The notes: a model not told the origin generated them from the letters alone. DNA of 64,000 nt from Epibacterium sp. Ofav1-8 (GCF_022348185.1 NZ_JAKRFD010000003.1:372001-436000); one strand, 5' to 3'; positions 29,335-38,728 are shown, numbered from the stretch's first letter. Translations and numbers: made by a program.

Positions 29335-29886
29335 ATGGCGGAACAGGATAAGCCTCTGCTCATCAAACGCTATGCCAGCCGCAGGCTCTACAACACCGAG
29401 ACCAGCGATTATGTGACGCTGGAAGATATCGCGGGCTTTATCCGCGACGGGCGCGAGGTGCAGATCCTCGACCTGAAGACCGGCGATGACCTGACCCGCC
29501 AGTACCTGCTGCAGATCATTGCGGAACACGAGAGCCGGGGCGAAAACGTGCTGCCGGTCAATGTGCTAAACGATCTGGTGCGCAGCTATATGGTCCCCGG
29601 TGGCGGGGTGATGCCGCAGTTCTTGCAGGCGTCATTCGACATGCTGCGCGACAGCCAGTCGAAGATGATGGAGAATATGAACGCCATGAACCCGATGGCG
29701 CAGATCCCCGGGTTCGAGGCGATGAAAGCCCAGCAAGAAGCGTTCCTGAAAGCGATGACCGGCGGCTTTGGCGGCGGCTGGACCGGCGGCGGCGAAGAAG
29801 GCAGTGGAGCAGAGGGCGAAGAAGATCTAGACGCCATCAAACGCCAGTTGGCGGAGTTGCAGGAAAAGCTCTCCAAACTCAGCTAA
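29335..29886 (+). CDS. phaR: PHA synthesis repressor PhaR
   Basis: 183 residues. The conserved N-terminal DNA- and PHB-binding region is intact: LLIKRYASRRLYNTETSDYVTLEDIA, then VQILDLKTGDDLTRQ. A Met-rich PHB-accumulation segment follows, then a Gly/Glu-rich linker and a C-terminal coiled-coil-like helix (IKRQLAELQEKLSKL). PhaR represses phasin genes until PHB titrates it from DNA. GGGGAGA precedes the ATG. Confidence 0.94.
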   Translation: MAEQDKPLLIKRYASRRLYNTETSDYVTLEDIAGFIRDGREVQILDLKTGDDLTRQYLLQIIAEHESRGENVLPVNVLNDLVRSYMVPGGGVMPQFLQASFDMLRDSQSKMMENMNAMNPMAQIPGFEAMKAQQEAFLKAMTGGFGGGWTGGGEEGSGAEGEEDLDAIKRQLAELQEKLSKLS

Positions 29887-29914
29887 GCGATAGATTGCGA
29901 CCTGCGATCAGAAG

Positions 29915-29939
29915 GCCCCGGATCATCCGGGGCTTTTTT
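29915..29939 (+). terminator. Terminator of phaR
   Basis: Stem GCCCCGGAT / ATCCGGGGC followed by six T, 28 bases after the stop. Confidence 0.9.
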
Positions 29940-29964
29940 AGTGGCTCGGTGAAATCCGGGAGGA

Positions 29965-30113
29965 GGGCAGCGCGCCGCAGGCGCGCTGCCCGGCCCAAGG
30001 GCCAGTTGGGCATCTTTGATGCCTAACTGGTGCGCGGGAGCGCTCCCGCCCAGCGGCGCCACATCAAGATGTGGCGCCGCCAGTTGGGCCGAGCGCCGCG
30101 CTGACGCGCGGCG
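29965..30113. repeat. Cluster of GC-rich hairpins, composite of the dispersed family
   Basis: Contains, in order, a reverse-oriented TTGGGCC-hairpin module (29965-29998), a CAGTTGGGCATC / GATGCCTAACTG hairpin, a GGGAGCGCTCCCGCCC module, a GGCGCCACATC / GATGTGGCGCC hairpin and a forward TTGGGCC-hairpin module. No gene in this 310-base gap. Confidence 0.75.
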
Positions 30114-30196
30114 GGGGCAGGCGGCACTGGCATGTCCAAAAAGAAAGGGCCGCATCTTCACGCGACTCTGAGGAATTTGAAAGGCTGACCGATCGG

Positions 30197-31438
30197 TCAG
30201 GCCGCCGCAGCGCGGGCCATGGTTTCCTCGACCGAGGACAAAAGGATCTGTGCAATCACATCCAGCTCCTCCTGCGTCAGCCGCACCGGCAGGCGCACAT
30301 CGCAGGCGCGCATCAGCATGGCGCGGGTTTCGGGCAGCTCTGGCAGATCCTTCAGGAACTGCCAGTTCCAGAACGCACGAGCATTGTCGGTGGAGCGGCC
30401 AAAGATCTGGACCTTCACACCTTTGTCTGCGGTGGCCTGCGCAAAGGCTTCGATCTGCGCATCCTCCATGCCGACCAGATTGAACTGGATTGAATCCGGG
30501 GCGCGCCGTTCTGGCGCCAGGGGGGCGGGGACGTGGAAATTGGCATGCGCATTCAGTTTCGCGGCGACATAGTCGTGGTTCTTCAGACCATCCGCGACCC
30601 GGCGCGCGAGCTCCGGGATCTGGGGGCGAATGACCGCGGCCGAGAGGTTGCTCATTCGCAGGTTATAAAGCGGCAACAGGTTCTGCCAGCGGCCAAAAGC
30701 CTCTGCCAGCGCGGTGCCATTGTCGCCGCGGGCGGGTTTGTGTTTCTGCCAGTTGTGCTCATAAGCGCCGGACATGATCACCGCACGCGCCACCACATCG
30801 GCGTCATTGGTGACCAGAATACCGCCTTCGCCGGCGTTCAGCATCTTGTAGGATTGGAACGAGAAACACCCGACCTTGCCAAGCGTGCCGATATTGCGCT
30901 CATGCCATGTGGTGCCGAGCGAATGGGCCGCGTCCTCGACCACGGGGATGTCACGCGCCTCACAGAGCGCCATGATCGCATCCATATCCGAGGTATGTCC
31001 GCGCATGTGTGAGATGATCACCGCCGCGATGTCCTGATCAAGCTTGGCCTCAAAGTCGGCCATATTGATGCGGTAGTTTTCGCCCACCTCACAGAGCACC
31101 GGCACGCAGTCTGCATGCACCACCGACGATGGCACCGCCGCAAAGGTAAAGCCGGGGATCAAGACCCGCGCATCCCGGGGCAGGTCCAGCGCCTTGAGCG
31201 ACAAAAACAGCGCCGCCGAGCAGGACGACACCGCCAGCGCGTATTTGGAGCCCAAAAGCTCGGCAAACTCGGTCTCAAGCAGCGACACCGGCGCATCCTG
31301 CGGCGCGGTATAGCGAAACAGATCGCCTGATTGCATCAAAGCCTCGATCGCGTCACGCGCCGCCTCAGGGATTGGCTCGCCCTGATGCACATTTGGAACC
31401 TCGGTGTTCGGGACTTGGGGAGAGGATGCCTGCTTCAT
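30197..31438 (-). CDS. DegT/DnrJ/EryC1/StrS-family PLP aminotransferase
   Basis: 413 residues of the sugar-aminotransferase superfamily: SSCSAALFLSLKAL, the cofactor Asp region VVEDAAHSLG, and the Schiff-base Lys in CFSFQSYKMLNAGEGG. Members usually aminate nucleotide-linked keto-sugars, but there are no sugar genes nearby; instead it ends a run of gamma-glutamyl/polyamine genes on this strand, 348 bases from the nearest. It may therefore act on a different keto or aldehyde substrate. The N-terminus begins with a Pro/Val-rich stretch. Confidence 0.82.
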   Translation of the reverse strand: MKQASSPQVPNTEVPNVHQGEPIPEAARDAIEALMQSGDLFRYTAPQDAPVSLLETEFAELLGSKYALAVSSCSAALFLSLKALDLPRDARVLIPGFTFAAVPSSVVHADCVPVLCEVGENYRINMADFEAKLDQDIAAVIISHMRGHTSDMDAIMALCEARDIPVVEDAAHSLGTTWHERNIGTLGKVGCFSFQSYKMLNAGEGGILVTNDADVVARAVIMSGAYEHNWQKHKPARGDNGTALAEAFGRWQNLLPLYNLRMSNLSAAVIRPQIPELARRVADGLKNHDYVAAKLNAHANFHVPAPLAPERRAPDSIQFNLVGMEDAQIEAFAQATADKGVKVQIFGRSTDNARAFWNWQFLKDLPELPETRAMLMRACDVRLPVRLTQEELDVIAQILLSSVEETMARAAAA

Positions 31439-31640
31439 ATTTCAAAATCCTGAATTTACCTTTTCAAAATTATAAAACAACGGCGCACAGAAGCCAAGGA
31501 TTCCCCTGTCCTCAGAGGGTTATCAGGGGGGCGTTGGCAGGAATTTCACGAAACTGTTGCCTTCAGGCAGGGCTTTTTGCCCTCAGAGAGCGGCAGACAG
31601 CCCGCAGAGCAAAAAAGCGGATTCGCTGATTTCAGGTCTG

Positions 31641-31688
31641 CTTCATCTTTTCAGAAATACCTCGGGGGTCCCCGGGGGCAGAGCCCCC
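31641..31688 (-). repeat. Dispersed hairpin-plus-GATGAAG element, copy 2
   Basis: Read on the minus strand: GGGGGCTCTGCCCCC hairpin, CCCCCGAGGTATTTCTG, then AAAAGATGAAG. Matches copy 1 at 22090-22137 in order and in the tail. Confidence 0.7.
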
Positions 31689-31777
31689 GAGCATACAAAA
31701 CTGTGGGCAGAGCCCCCGGACATTTAAAACAGTGGGCGGAGCCCCGAGTATCTAAAACTGCGGGTAAGGCTCCGCGA
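31674..31777. repeat. 29-bp tandem hairpin repeat, three units plus a degenerate fourth
   Basis: Units of 29, 29 and 28 bases begin at 31674, 31703 and 31732, with a degenerate one from 31760. Each has a GGGCAGAGCCCC-type hairpin and an A-rich spacer (TTTAAAACA or close). The array fills the gap between the oxidase and the DegT gene. Confidence 0.8.
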
Positions 31778-31786
31778 CAGGCCGGA

Positions 31787-33097
31787 TCAGATCCCAAGCC
31801 GGTCGCGCAGCGAAAACCACGTCATTGCCAGCACCAGCAGCGGCGAGCGCATACGGGCGCCGCCCGGAAACGGCGTGGTGGGAATGCGGGCCATGGTGTT
31901 GAACCCGTCGCTTTGACCTGCAACGGCCTCGGCCATCAGACGGCCCGCGTGGGTGGCGGTGCCGACCCCATGCCCGGAATAGCCAGAGGCCGACAGGATG
32001 CGCGGCGAGACCCGTGCCAGATAGGGCAGCCGTTTCATGGTAATGCCAAGAGTGCCGCCCCATGCGTAGTCGATCTTTACATCGCGAAGATGCGGGAAGA
32101 TCTCGCTCATGGGGCCGCGCACCTTGGCGGCAATATCGCTGGGAAAGCGGTAGCCGTAGCTCTCGCCGCCGCCAAACAACAGCCGCTTGTCATGGCTGAG
32201 GCGGAAGTAATTCACCACAAATTTGCTGTCCGCCACCGCCACATCACGGGCCAGAACCTGCGCGGCGGCATCGCCCAGAGGCTCGGTTGCGGCGACAAAA
32301 TTGTTGATCGGCATCACCCGTGCGGCGACCTGTTCGTTCAGGCCGCCAAGATAGCCATTACAGGCGAGGATCAAATGATCGGCGCGCACGGTGCCCTCGC
32401 CGGTGCGCACCTCGACCTGTGGGCCGTCCTCGATGGCAAAGACTTCGCTACGCTCATAAATCTGCGCGCCTGCGGCGGTTGTTGCTCGGGCCAGACCGAG
32501 GGCAAAATTCAGCGGATGCAGATGCCCGGCACCATGGTCCAGAATGCCACCCTTATAGGCGGGTGAGGGGCACATGGCATGACAGGCGTCTTGATCCAGA
32601 ATCTCAATCTGATCATAGCCATAGCGGTCTTGCAGATGGTAGCCATAGTCATGCAGATGTCGCACGTCCCGCGCGCTCTCGGCGGTCCAGGCGACGCCCG
32701 GTTTCAGGTGGCAGTCGATCTGATGCCTGGCGATCAGGGATTTCACCAGATCCTTGGCCTCTTCGCCTAAGGCCCAGAGGTGGGTGGCATCCTGTTGCCC
32801 CACCATTTTTTCCAGCGCTTCCTGGTCCTGACGCTGGCCGGAGCCAAGCTGGCCACCGTTGCGCCCGGAGGCGCCAAAGCCCACCCGCTGCGCATCCAGC
32901 AGCACCACCGAGCGCCCCGTCTCGGCCAGATGCAGCGCTGCGGAAAGCCCCGTGTAACCCGCGCCCACAATGCAGACATCCGCCCGCACCCCGCCCGACA
33001 GCGAGGGATAGTGCACCCCCGGCGTCGCGGTGGCGGCATACCAGCTTTGGGGGTATTTGCCAGGGCGGTCGTTTGCGTGCAGAAGGTTCAGCGCCAT
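31787..33097 (-). CDS. puuB: FAD-dependent amine oxidase, PuuB-like gamma-glutamylputrescine oxidase
   Basis: 436 residues of the DAO family. The FAD-binding motif is VCIVGAGYTGLSAALHLAE, with GFGASGRNGGQLGSGQ that marks the PuuB branch, and SGHGVGTATHAG near the C-terminus. Oxidises the gamma-glutamyl polyamine to the aldehyde with H2O2 release. I start at 33097 (MALNLLH), since GAGG lies upstream and family N-termini align; ATG at 33175 adds 26 residues and remains possible. It follows the glutamine synthetase-like gene. Confidence 0.83.
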   Translation of the reverse strand: MALNLLHANDRPGKYPQSWYAATATPGVHYPSLSGGVRADVCIVGAGYTGLSAALHLAETGRSVVLLDAQRVGFGASGRNGGQLGSGQRQDQEALEKMVGQQDATHLWALGEEAKDLVKSLIARHQIDCHLKPGVAWTAESARDVRHLHDYGYHLQDRYGYDQIEILDQDACHAMCPSPAYKGGILDHGAGHLHPLNFALGLARATTAAGAQIYERSEVFAIEDGPQVEVRTGEGTVRADHLILACNGYLGGLNEQVAARVMPINNFVAATEPLGDAAAQVLARDVAVADSKFVVNYFRLSHDKRLLFGGGESYGYRFPSDIAAKVRGPMSEIFPHLRDVKIDYAWGGTLGITMKRLPYLARVSPRILSASGYSGHGVGTATHAGRLMAEAVAGQSDGFNTMARIPTTPFPGGARMRSPLLVLAMTWFSLRDRLGI

Positions 33098-33211
33098 CGG
33101 GTCGGCCTCATGGGTCTGCCACCCCCGGAGTTTGATCGCAGGGGGCTGGTCTTTCAGCTTCTCATAAATATCCAATGCGCCGCGCCCGAGACTGGACGCA
33201 GCACCAGTGGA

Positions 33212-34579
33212 TCAGACGTTCAGCAGCAGATGCTCGCGCTCCCACGGCGAGATCACTTGCAGGAACTCCTCGTATTCGGCCCGTTTCACGCAGCTGTAGA
33301 CGCGGGCGAAATCGGGGCCGAGCACTTCATGCAGGGCCGTGGCCTCGTCAAAGAGATCCAGCGCCTGGCCCATCACCTGCGGAATGTCGCCTTCGCCCTC
33401 ATAGGCATCGCCCTTGAACTGGCGCGTGGGGCGGCGTTCTTCCATCAGGCCGAGATAACCGCAGGCCAGCGACACCGCGATACCGAGGTAGGGGTTGCAA
33501 TCCATGCCCGCGATGCGGTTCTCCACCCGCCGCGCGGCCGGTCCCGACAGCGGAATGCGGATGCCAGTGGTGCGGTTGTCCCGCGCCCACTCCAGGTTGA
33601 TCGGGGCGGCGTGGTCCTTCACGTAGCGGCGATAGGAGTTCACATAGGGCGCCATCACCGCGAGGCCGGCGGGCATATAGGTCTGCAACCCCGCGATAAA
33701 GTGATAGAAGGCATCCGTTTCACCGCCCTGCGGGCCGGAAAAGATGTTCTCGCCACTCTCCATATCGATGATGGAGTGATGGATATGCATGGCAGAGCCC
33801 GGTTCGTCCTCGATCGGTTTGGCCATGAAGGTGGCAAAGCAATCGTGGCGCAGAGCGGCCTCGCGGATCAGCCGTTTGAAGTAGAACACTTCGTCGGCCA
33901 GTTTCACCGGCGAACCATGGCGCAGGTTGATTTCCAGCTGGCCGGCGCCGCCCTCCTGGGTGATGCCGTCGATCTCGAACCCTTGCGCCTCGGCAAAGTC
34001 ATAGATGTCGTCGATCACCGGGCCGAATTCGTCCACCGCGGTCATGGAATAGGCCTGACGCGCTGCGGCCGGGCGACCGGAGCGGCCCATCATCGGTTCG
34101 ATGTCGCGGGCGGGGTCGACGTTGCGCGCCACCAGAAAGAACTCCATCTCCGGCGCCACCACAGGTTTCCAGCCCTGCGCATGATAGAGGTCGACGACAC
34201 GTTTCAGCACGTTGCGCGGGCTGAAGGGCACCGGATTGTCGTCGCGGTCATAGGCGTCATGGATCACCTGCAGGGTCCAGTCGCCGGTCCAGGGGGCGGC
34301 GGTGGCGGTGGACATGTCCGGCTTCAGCGTCATGTCCTTTTCGATCCAGCCGTCCTCATCCGCCGCATCGGCCCAATCGCCGGTGATGGTCTGGTAAAAG
34401 ATGCTGTCGGGCAGGTGGAAATAGTCCTGCTTGGCAAATTTTGACGCTGGCACCGCCTTGCCCCGGGCGATGCCCGGCAGGTCCGAGATAACGCATTCAA
34501 CCTCGTCGAGACGACGGCCCTCCAGATAGGTCTTGGCTGCTTCGGGCAGTTTCTCCTGCCAGCGCGTCGGGCTCGTCAT
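33212..34579 (-). CDS. puuA: Glutamine synthetase family, PuuA-like gamma-glutamyl-polyamine synthetase
   Basis: 455 residues of the glutamine synthetase fold: EMEFFLVARN (metal Glu), GAGQLEINLRHG, CFATFMAKPIEDEPGSAMHIHHS and NRTTGIRIPLSG (ATP-phosphate Arg). The divergence from housekeeping GlnA and the neighbours (oxidase, amidotransferase) point to gamma-glutamylation of an amine such as putrescine. Its ATG overlaps the stop of the amidotransferase gene by four bases. Confidence 0.85.
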   Translation of the reverse strand: MTSPTRWQEKLPEAAKTYLEGRRLDEVECVISDLPGIARGKAVPASKFAKQDYFHLPDSIFYQTITGDWADAADEDGWIEKDMTLKPDMSTATAAPWTGDWTLQVIHDAYDRDDNPVPFSPRNVLKRVVDLYHAQGWKPVVAPEMEFFLVARNVDPARDIEPMMGRSGRPAAARQAYSMTAVDEFGPVIDDIYDFAEAQGFEIDGITQEGGAGQLEINLRHGSPVKLADEVFYFKRLIREAALRHDCFATFMAKPIEDEPGSAMHIHHSIIDMESGENIFSGPQGGETDAFYHFIAGLQTYMPAGLAVMAPYVNSYRRYVKDHAAPINLEWARDNRTTGIRIPLSGPAARRVENRIAGMDCNPYLGIAVSLACGYLGLMEERRPTRQFKGDAYEGEGDIPQVMGQALDLFDEATALHEVLGPDFARVYSCVKRAEYEEFLQVISPWEREHLLLNV

Positions 34580-35259
34580 CGGGTCCTCACTTTCTTGAAG
34601 AAGTCGGCAATCTCGTTGGCTATTAGGTTGGAATCGGTCGGGCGGTCGAGGGAGGCCCCGGCCGCGTTGAGTTGTTCATCCGGCACCACGCCCTTGCCAC
34701 GGGTGCGCAGCAGCCCGTCGACAAAGGCGTTTTCGAACTCCGGGTGCGGCTGCGAGGTCCAGATGTGGTCGCCATAGGCCAGAAAGGCATTGGCGCAGAA
34801 ATCGCTCTGGCCGATCACGCGGGCCTCGGTGGGGAGCTCCACCACCTGATCCTGATGCCAGGCATTCAGCTGCACCGGCGCGCCATGCAGGCGATATTCG
34901 GTATGGCCGACGCTCCAGCCGCCATCATATTTCACCACTTTGCCGCCAAGGGCCTGCGCGATGATCTGATGGCCAAAGCAGATGCCAACGAGGGGCATCT
35001 TGCGCGCGTGGATCTCGCGGATCAGATCTTCGAGCGGGGGAATCCAGTCGTGATCCTCGTAGGCGCCGTGTTTTGATCCGGTGATAAGCCAGCCCTCCGC
35101 CGCCTCCGCGCCATCGGGGAACACGCCATCCAGCACCGGATAGGTGTCAAAGCTGAACCCATGCCCATCAAGGAGCGTGCGGAACATCGCGTCGTAGTTT
35201 CCGGAGGTGGGTTTCAGCTCTTCCGGGGCGTGGCCGGTTTGCAGGATGCCGATCTTCAT
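34576..35259 (-). CDS. Class I glutamine amidotransferase-like hydrolase (PuuD-like role)
   Basis: 227 residues. Type 1 GATase fold with the nucleophile Cys in VGICFGHQIIAQALGG and the His-Glu pair in TSQPHPEFE. In gamma-glutamyl-polyamine clusters such a protein cleaves the gamma-glutamyl group; this one is nearer the GMP-synthase-like branch than E. coli PuuD, so the role is inferred from context. Overlaps the next gene by 4 bases. Confidence 0.78.
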   Translation of the reverse strand: MKIGILQTGHAPEELKPTSGNYDAMFRTLLDGHGFSFDTYPVLDGVFPDGAEAAEGWLITGSKHGAYEDHDWIPPLEDLIREIHARKMPLVGICFGHQIIAQALGGKVVKYDGGWSVGHTEYRLHGAPVQLNAWHQDQVVELPTEARVIGQSDFCANAFLAYGDHIWTSQPHPEFENAFVDGLLRTRGKGVVPDEQLNAAGASLDRPTDSNLIANEIADFFKKVRTR

Positions 35260-35314
35260 AGGTCACCAAATATGATCAAAATACAAGGGCAGGACACAGA
35301 GGTCTCTCCCTGCC

Positions 35315-36634
35315 TCATACGGCCTCCAGCCACGAGAGCCAATGACTCTCTGCCGGACGTGCGGCAAAGCCCTTGAGCTCCTGGCGTTTGGTCATCACCA
35401 GATTGCGGATCGCCATTGGCGGCAGGATGCGCGCGATGAGGGGGCTGTTTTCAAAGAGGTCAATCGCCTCGGCCCAGCTGCCCGCCAGCTGCGGCAGACC
35501 TTCGATGTCGTAGATATTGCCCTCGGAGGGGGGCGGGGGCGTCGCGCCATCTTCCATGCCGATGAGGGCCGCGCCAAGGACGGTTGCCAGCATCAGATAG
35601 GGGTTGATGTCGCCACCCGAGACCCGGTGCTCGATGCGCCGCGCCTTGGGGCTGCCGCCGGGAATACGAATGGCAGCGGTGCGGTTCTCATAGGCCCAGG
35701 CGGCAGAGGTCGGGGCATGGGCGCCGGGCACCAGACGGTCGTAGGAATTGCCATGCGGGGCAAAGACCAGCGTGCTGTCGCGCATGGCGTTGATGCAGCC
35801 CGCCACGGCGGCATGTAGCGCAGGCGTGCCCTCGGGGCCGCCATTGTCAAAGATGTTGTTGCCGTCGCGATCCACAACCGAGAAATGCACATGCATGCCG
35901 TTGCCGGATTCCTGCGCATAGGGTTTGGCCATGAAGGTTGCGGCAAAGCCATGTTTGCGCGCAACGCCTTTGACCAGCGCCTTAAAGAGCCAGGTGTCAT
36001 CGGCGGCGCGCATGGCGTCCTGATGGGTCAGGTTGATTTCGAACTGGCCCAGACCGGCCTCGGAAATCGCATCCTGTGCCGGGATGCCCATCGCCTCAGC
36101 GCCGTCATAGAGATCGGTAAAGAAGTCGTCATAGGCGTCCAGTTCCGCAATCGAGAGCACCGATTGCTGATCGAGCGCCCGCCCCGTGAGGGGATCGATC
36201 GGCGGCAGCGGTTCGGTGCCCGCGTCGTCGATCAGGATGAATTCGAGCTCGGTCGCGGCGGCCACCTGCCAGCCTTTTTCGGCGTAGCGGTCGAGCACAT
36301 GCGCCAGCACCTGACGCGGATCGCCCAGGAAGGGGCGGCCATCCTCATGCACCATCTTCATCGGCACCAGCGCCGAAGGGGTCGCAAGCCAGGGCATCGG
36401 CACCGCGCCGCGTTTGGTGGGCAACAGGATGCCATCGGCATCGCCGGTTTCAAACACCAACGGGCTGTCGTCGATATCGCGGCCCCAGATGTCGACGTTG
36501 AGGACAGAGTAGGGCATCCGGGCGGAGCCTTCGCCGAGTTTGTCGGCCATGCCTGCGGGCAGGCGCTTGCCGCGCATCTGTCCGTTCAGGTCACAGGCGG
36601 CGATGCGGATTGTTCTGAGCGCAGAGAGGTCCAT
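35315..36634 (-). CDS. Second glutamine synthetase-family protein
   Basis: 439 residues: TELEFILIDDAG, GLGQFEINLTHQDAM, FMAKPYAQESGNGMHVHFS and NRTAAIRIPGGSPKARR. It is clearly a paralogue of the 33212-34579 protein but not a duplicate. AAGGAG precedes the ATG at 36634. Two such genes in one cluster suggest two amine substrates, or two subunits of one ligase. Substrate cannot be read. Confidence 0.83.
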   Translation of the reverse strand: MDLSALRTIRIAACDLNGQMRGKRLPAGMADKLGEGSARMPYSVLNVDIWGRDIDDSPLVFETGDADGILLPTKRGAVPMPWLATPSALVPMKMVHEDGRPFLGDPRQVLAHVLDRYAEKGWQVAAATELEFILIDDAGTEPLPPIDPLTGRALDQQSVLSIAELDAYDDFFTDLYDGAEAMGIPAQDAISEAGLGQFEINLTHQDAMRAADDTWLFKALVKGVARKHGFAATFMAKPYAQESGNGMHVHFSVVDRDGNNIFDNGGPEGTPALHAAVAGCINAMRDSTLVFAPHGNSYDRLVPGAHAPTSAAWAYENRTAAIRIPGGSPKARRIEHRVSGGDINPYLMLATVLGAALIGMEDGATPPPPSEGNIYDIEGLPQLAGSWAEAIDLFENSPLIARILPPMAIRNLVMTKRQELKGFAARPAESHWLSWLEAV

Positions 36635-36779
36635 GCGCGTGCTCCTTGTTGTGTTGCCCGCAGTTTGGCGTGGCAATCGCAACCTGGCAAGAGAATTTGA
36701 TCAAAAAATGAAACCTCAGCGCAAGACGCCTGTTTTGCGTACTGAGGTGTTTCGCTTCGGGCTCTGCCCGAAGCGACCG

Positions 36780-36870
36780 GCGCGGCGCGGGGCCCGGGGG
36801 GCCGCGCCGCGCCGCCGGGCCCAACGGCCCGGGGGAGGCCCCGAAGGGGAGTTCCCGGGCGGGCGGGAGG
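36780..36870 (-). repeat. Dispersed GC-rich hairpin element, copy F (reverse)
   Basis: Reverse complement shows a CCCGGGAACTCCCC module, then TTGGGCCCGGCGGCGCGG and a long GC hairpin. Lacks the CGCGATGCGCA tail of copies A-C. Confidence 0.6.
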
Positions 36871-36884
36871 GCCCCCGAATACAG

Positions 36885-36908
36885 CAAGGGCTCCGTCAGG
36901 AGCCCTTG
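36885..36908 (-). terminator. Stem-loop after the ABC transporter genes
   Basis: A 9-bp perfect stem CAAGGGCTC / GAGCCCTTG lies 79 bases past the second permease gene. No T-run follows, so it may act as a 3' stabiliser rather than as an intrinsic terminator. Confidence 0.4.
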
Positions 36909-36986
36909 TGCGAGAGTTGTAAAAGGGCGGTGAGGGACATTAGGCCAGGCGGGCGGCGCCAGAGTTAGCGCAGCCCGCCTGTGGTG

Positions 36987-37793
36987 TCAGCGAATGACCT
37001 GGGGCTTGAACCGGATCTTTGCGCGTCTGTCTTGCGGCAGGTGCCGGTTCAGGCGGGTGTTGATCGCCCCGAAGGTGGTAATGATGACCAGCGTCAGCAG
37101 GATGAAGTAGAAGGCCAGGATCGGGTAGGGGATGAACGGGTTGAAGGTCTTGTCGGCGAAATAGTTCGCGTAATAGAGCGCATCCCCCTGCTGGCGCCAG
37201 GCGGGAAAGCCCGAGAAGAACACCAGCGTGGTGGCATGGAACAGGAAGATCGCCTCGTTGGTATAGGCGGGCCAGGCCAGCCGCATCATGGTGGGCCAGA
37301 TCACCCGGCGAAAGCGGCTCCATCCTGCCAGCCCATAGGCATCTGCCGCTTCGATGTCGCCCTTGGGAATCGAGCGAAGCGCGCCATAGAAGATCTCTGC
37401 CGAATAGGCGGAGGTGTTCAGGAACAGAACGATCAGCGCCCCCAGCCAGGCCGCCGACAGCGGATCGAAGATCGGCGACACGCTCTTGAGCGACAGAAAC
37501 AGGAAATAGGCAAAGAAAAACTGGATGAATAGCGGCGAGCCGCGGAACACGAAGATGAACCCGTTGGCCGGGGCGCGAAGCCAGCGCCGCGGGGAATTCT
37601 TGGCCACCGCCAGCGCATTGGCAAAGAAGAACCCGGTCAAGATCGCCAGCAGGCCGAAATAGACGTTCCAGATCAGCCCGGAGCCGATCAGCACAAATTG
37701 ATCGCACAGGGTGAAGTCACTGCGCGGCAGCAGGCGCTCGCCAAATCCCAGCGACCGGAAGGCATAGGCCTGAAGCGTTTCGATACAGCTCAT
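36987..37793 (-). CDS. ABC transporter permease, polar amino-acid type (second)
   Basis: 268 residues with about five membrane segments and the permease EAA-type loop (DIEAADAYGLAGWSRFRRVIWP). Belongs to the HisM/GlnP family. It overlaps the upstream permease gene by four bases. With its partners it would import a charged amino-acid or polyamine-like solute. Confidence 0.87.
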   Translation of the reverse strand: MSCIETLQAYAFRSLGFGERLLPRSDFTLCDQFVLIGSGLIWNVYFGLLAILTGFFFANALAVAKNSPRRWLRAPANGFIFVFRGSPLFIQFFFAYFLFLSLKSVSPIFDPLSAAWLGALIVLFLNTSAYSAEIFYGALRSIPKGDIEAADAYGLAGWSRFRRVIWPTMMRLAWPAYTNEAIFLFHATTLVFFSGFPAWRQQGDALYYANYFADKTFNPFIPYPILAFYFILLTLVIITTFGAINTRLNRHLPQDRRAKIRFKPQVIR

Positions 37794-38728
37794 GCCGCGG
37801 CTCCTTTTGCCTGACCCTTGCGTTGCGCCTCACCGGCGACGGTGGCCTGCCCGTGGGACAGGCGGCGGGTGATCCGCTCCAGCACGATCTCCGACAGTTT
37901 CGTGAAGGCGAGGTAGAACAGCAGCAAGGCAAGGAAATACCACATGCGCCAGTCGCCATGCGGATAATCGGTGAAACGTGCGGTCTTTGATCCGCCCAGT
38001 TCCCGCGCCCAGTAGACGATGTCCTCGACGCCGAGCAGGAACAACAGCGGCGTTGCCTTGATCAGCACCATCCAAAGGTTGGACAGCCCCGGCAGCGCGT
38101 AGACCCACATCTGCGGCACTAGCACCCGCCAGAAGGACTGGCGCGGGGTCATGCCATAGGCCTCGGCGGTTTCCATCTGGGCGCGCGGCACGGCGCGCAT
38201 GGCACCAAACAGCACATTGGCGGCAAAGGCGCCAAAAACGATGGCAAAGGTCAGCACCGCGAGGCTGAAGCCATAGACCTCATGCACCCATTGCGGGGAA
38301 TCGTTCAGCGGCATCTTGGCGATCTGGCAGACCAGAAAGTCATTGCCCTGCCGGATCGGTTCATCCCAGCCGGGACATTTGACCTTGTGGCGCAGCCATT
38401 CGATGCCCTGATCGAGCGCGATCACGAAGAACAGGAAAAAGGCGATGTCCGGCACACCGCGCACGATGGCGATATACCCCTTGCCAAAGAGCGACAGCGG
38501 CAACACGCGGGACCGCGCGGCGCTGGCCCCGAAAAAGCCGAAGGCAAGCGCCAGCGGCGCGGTGATCGCCAACAGCAGCAGCACTGTGCCAAAGGACACG
38601 TAAAAGGCCATGTGCTTGCCGGTGGTCAGATAGCAGCTCAGCCATTGGAAGCCCTCCAGGCTGGCCGGATCAGAGCAATAGGAAAAAATGGCGGGCCTCT
38701 TTCTCTGGGTCGGGGGCGGACACGACAT
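37790..38728 (-). CDS. ABC transporter permease, polar amino-acid type (first)
   Basis: 312 residues. Membrane segments near residues 42-66 and across the C-terminal half; EAA loop as METAEAYGMTPRQSFWRVLVPQ. A ~75-residue extracytoplasmic stretch with three Cys (KVKCPG, VCQIAK) sits between the segments, unusual for this family. Its N-terminus has a Pro/Arg-rich stretch and Cys residues before the first segment. Confidence 0.86.
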   Translation of the reverse strand: MSCPPPTQRKRPAIFSYCSDPASLEGFQWLSCYLTTGKHMAFYVSFGTVLLLLAITAPLALAFGFFGASAARSRVLPLSLFGKGYIAIVRGVPDIAFFLFFVIALDQGIEWLRHKVKCPGWDEPIRQGNDFLVCQIAKMPLNDSPQWVHEVYGFSLAVLTFAIVFGAFAANVLFGAMRAVPRAQMETAEAYGMTPRQSFWRVLVPQMWVYALPGLSNLWMVLIKATPLLFLLGVEDIVYWARELGGSKTARFTDYPHGDWRMWYFLALLLFYLAFTKLSEIVLERITRRLSHGQATVAGEAQRKGQAKGAAA

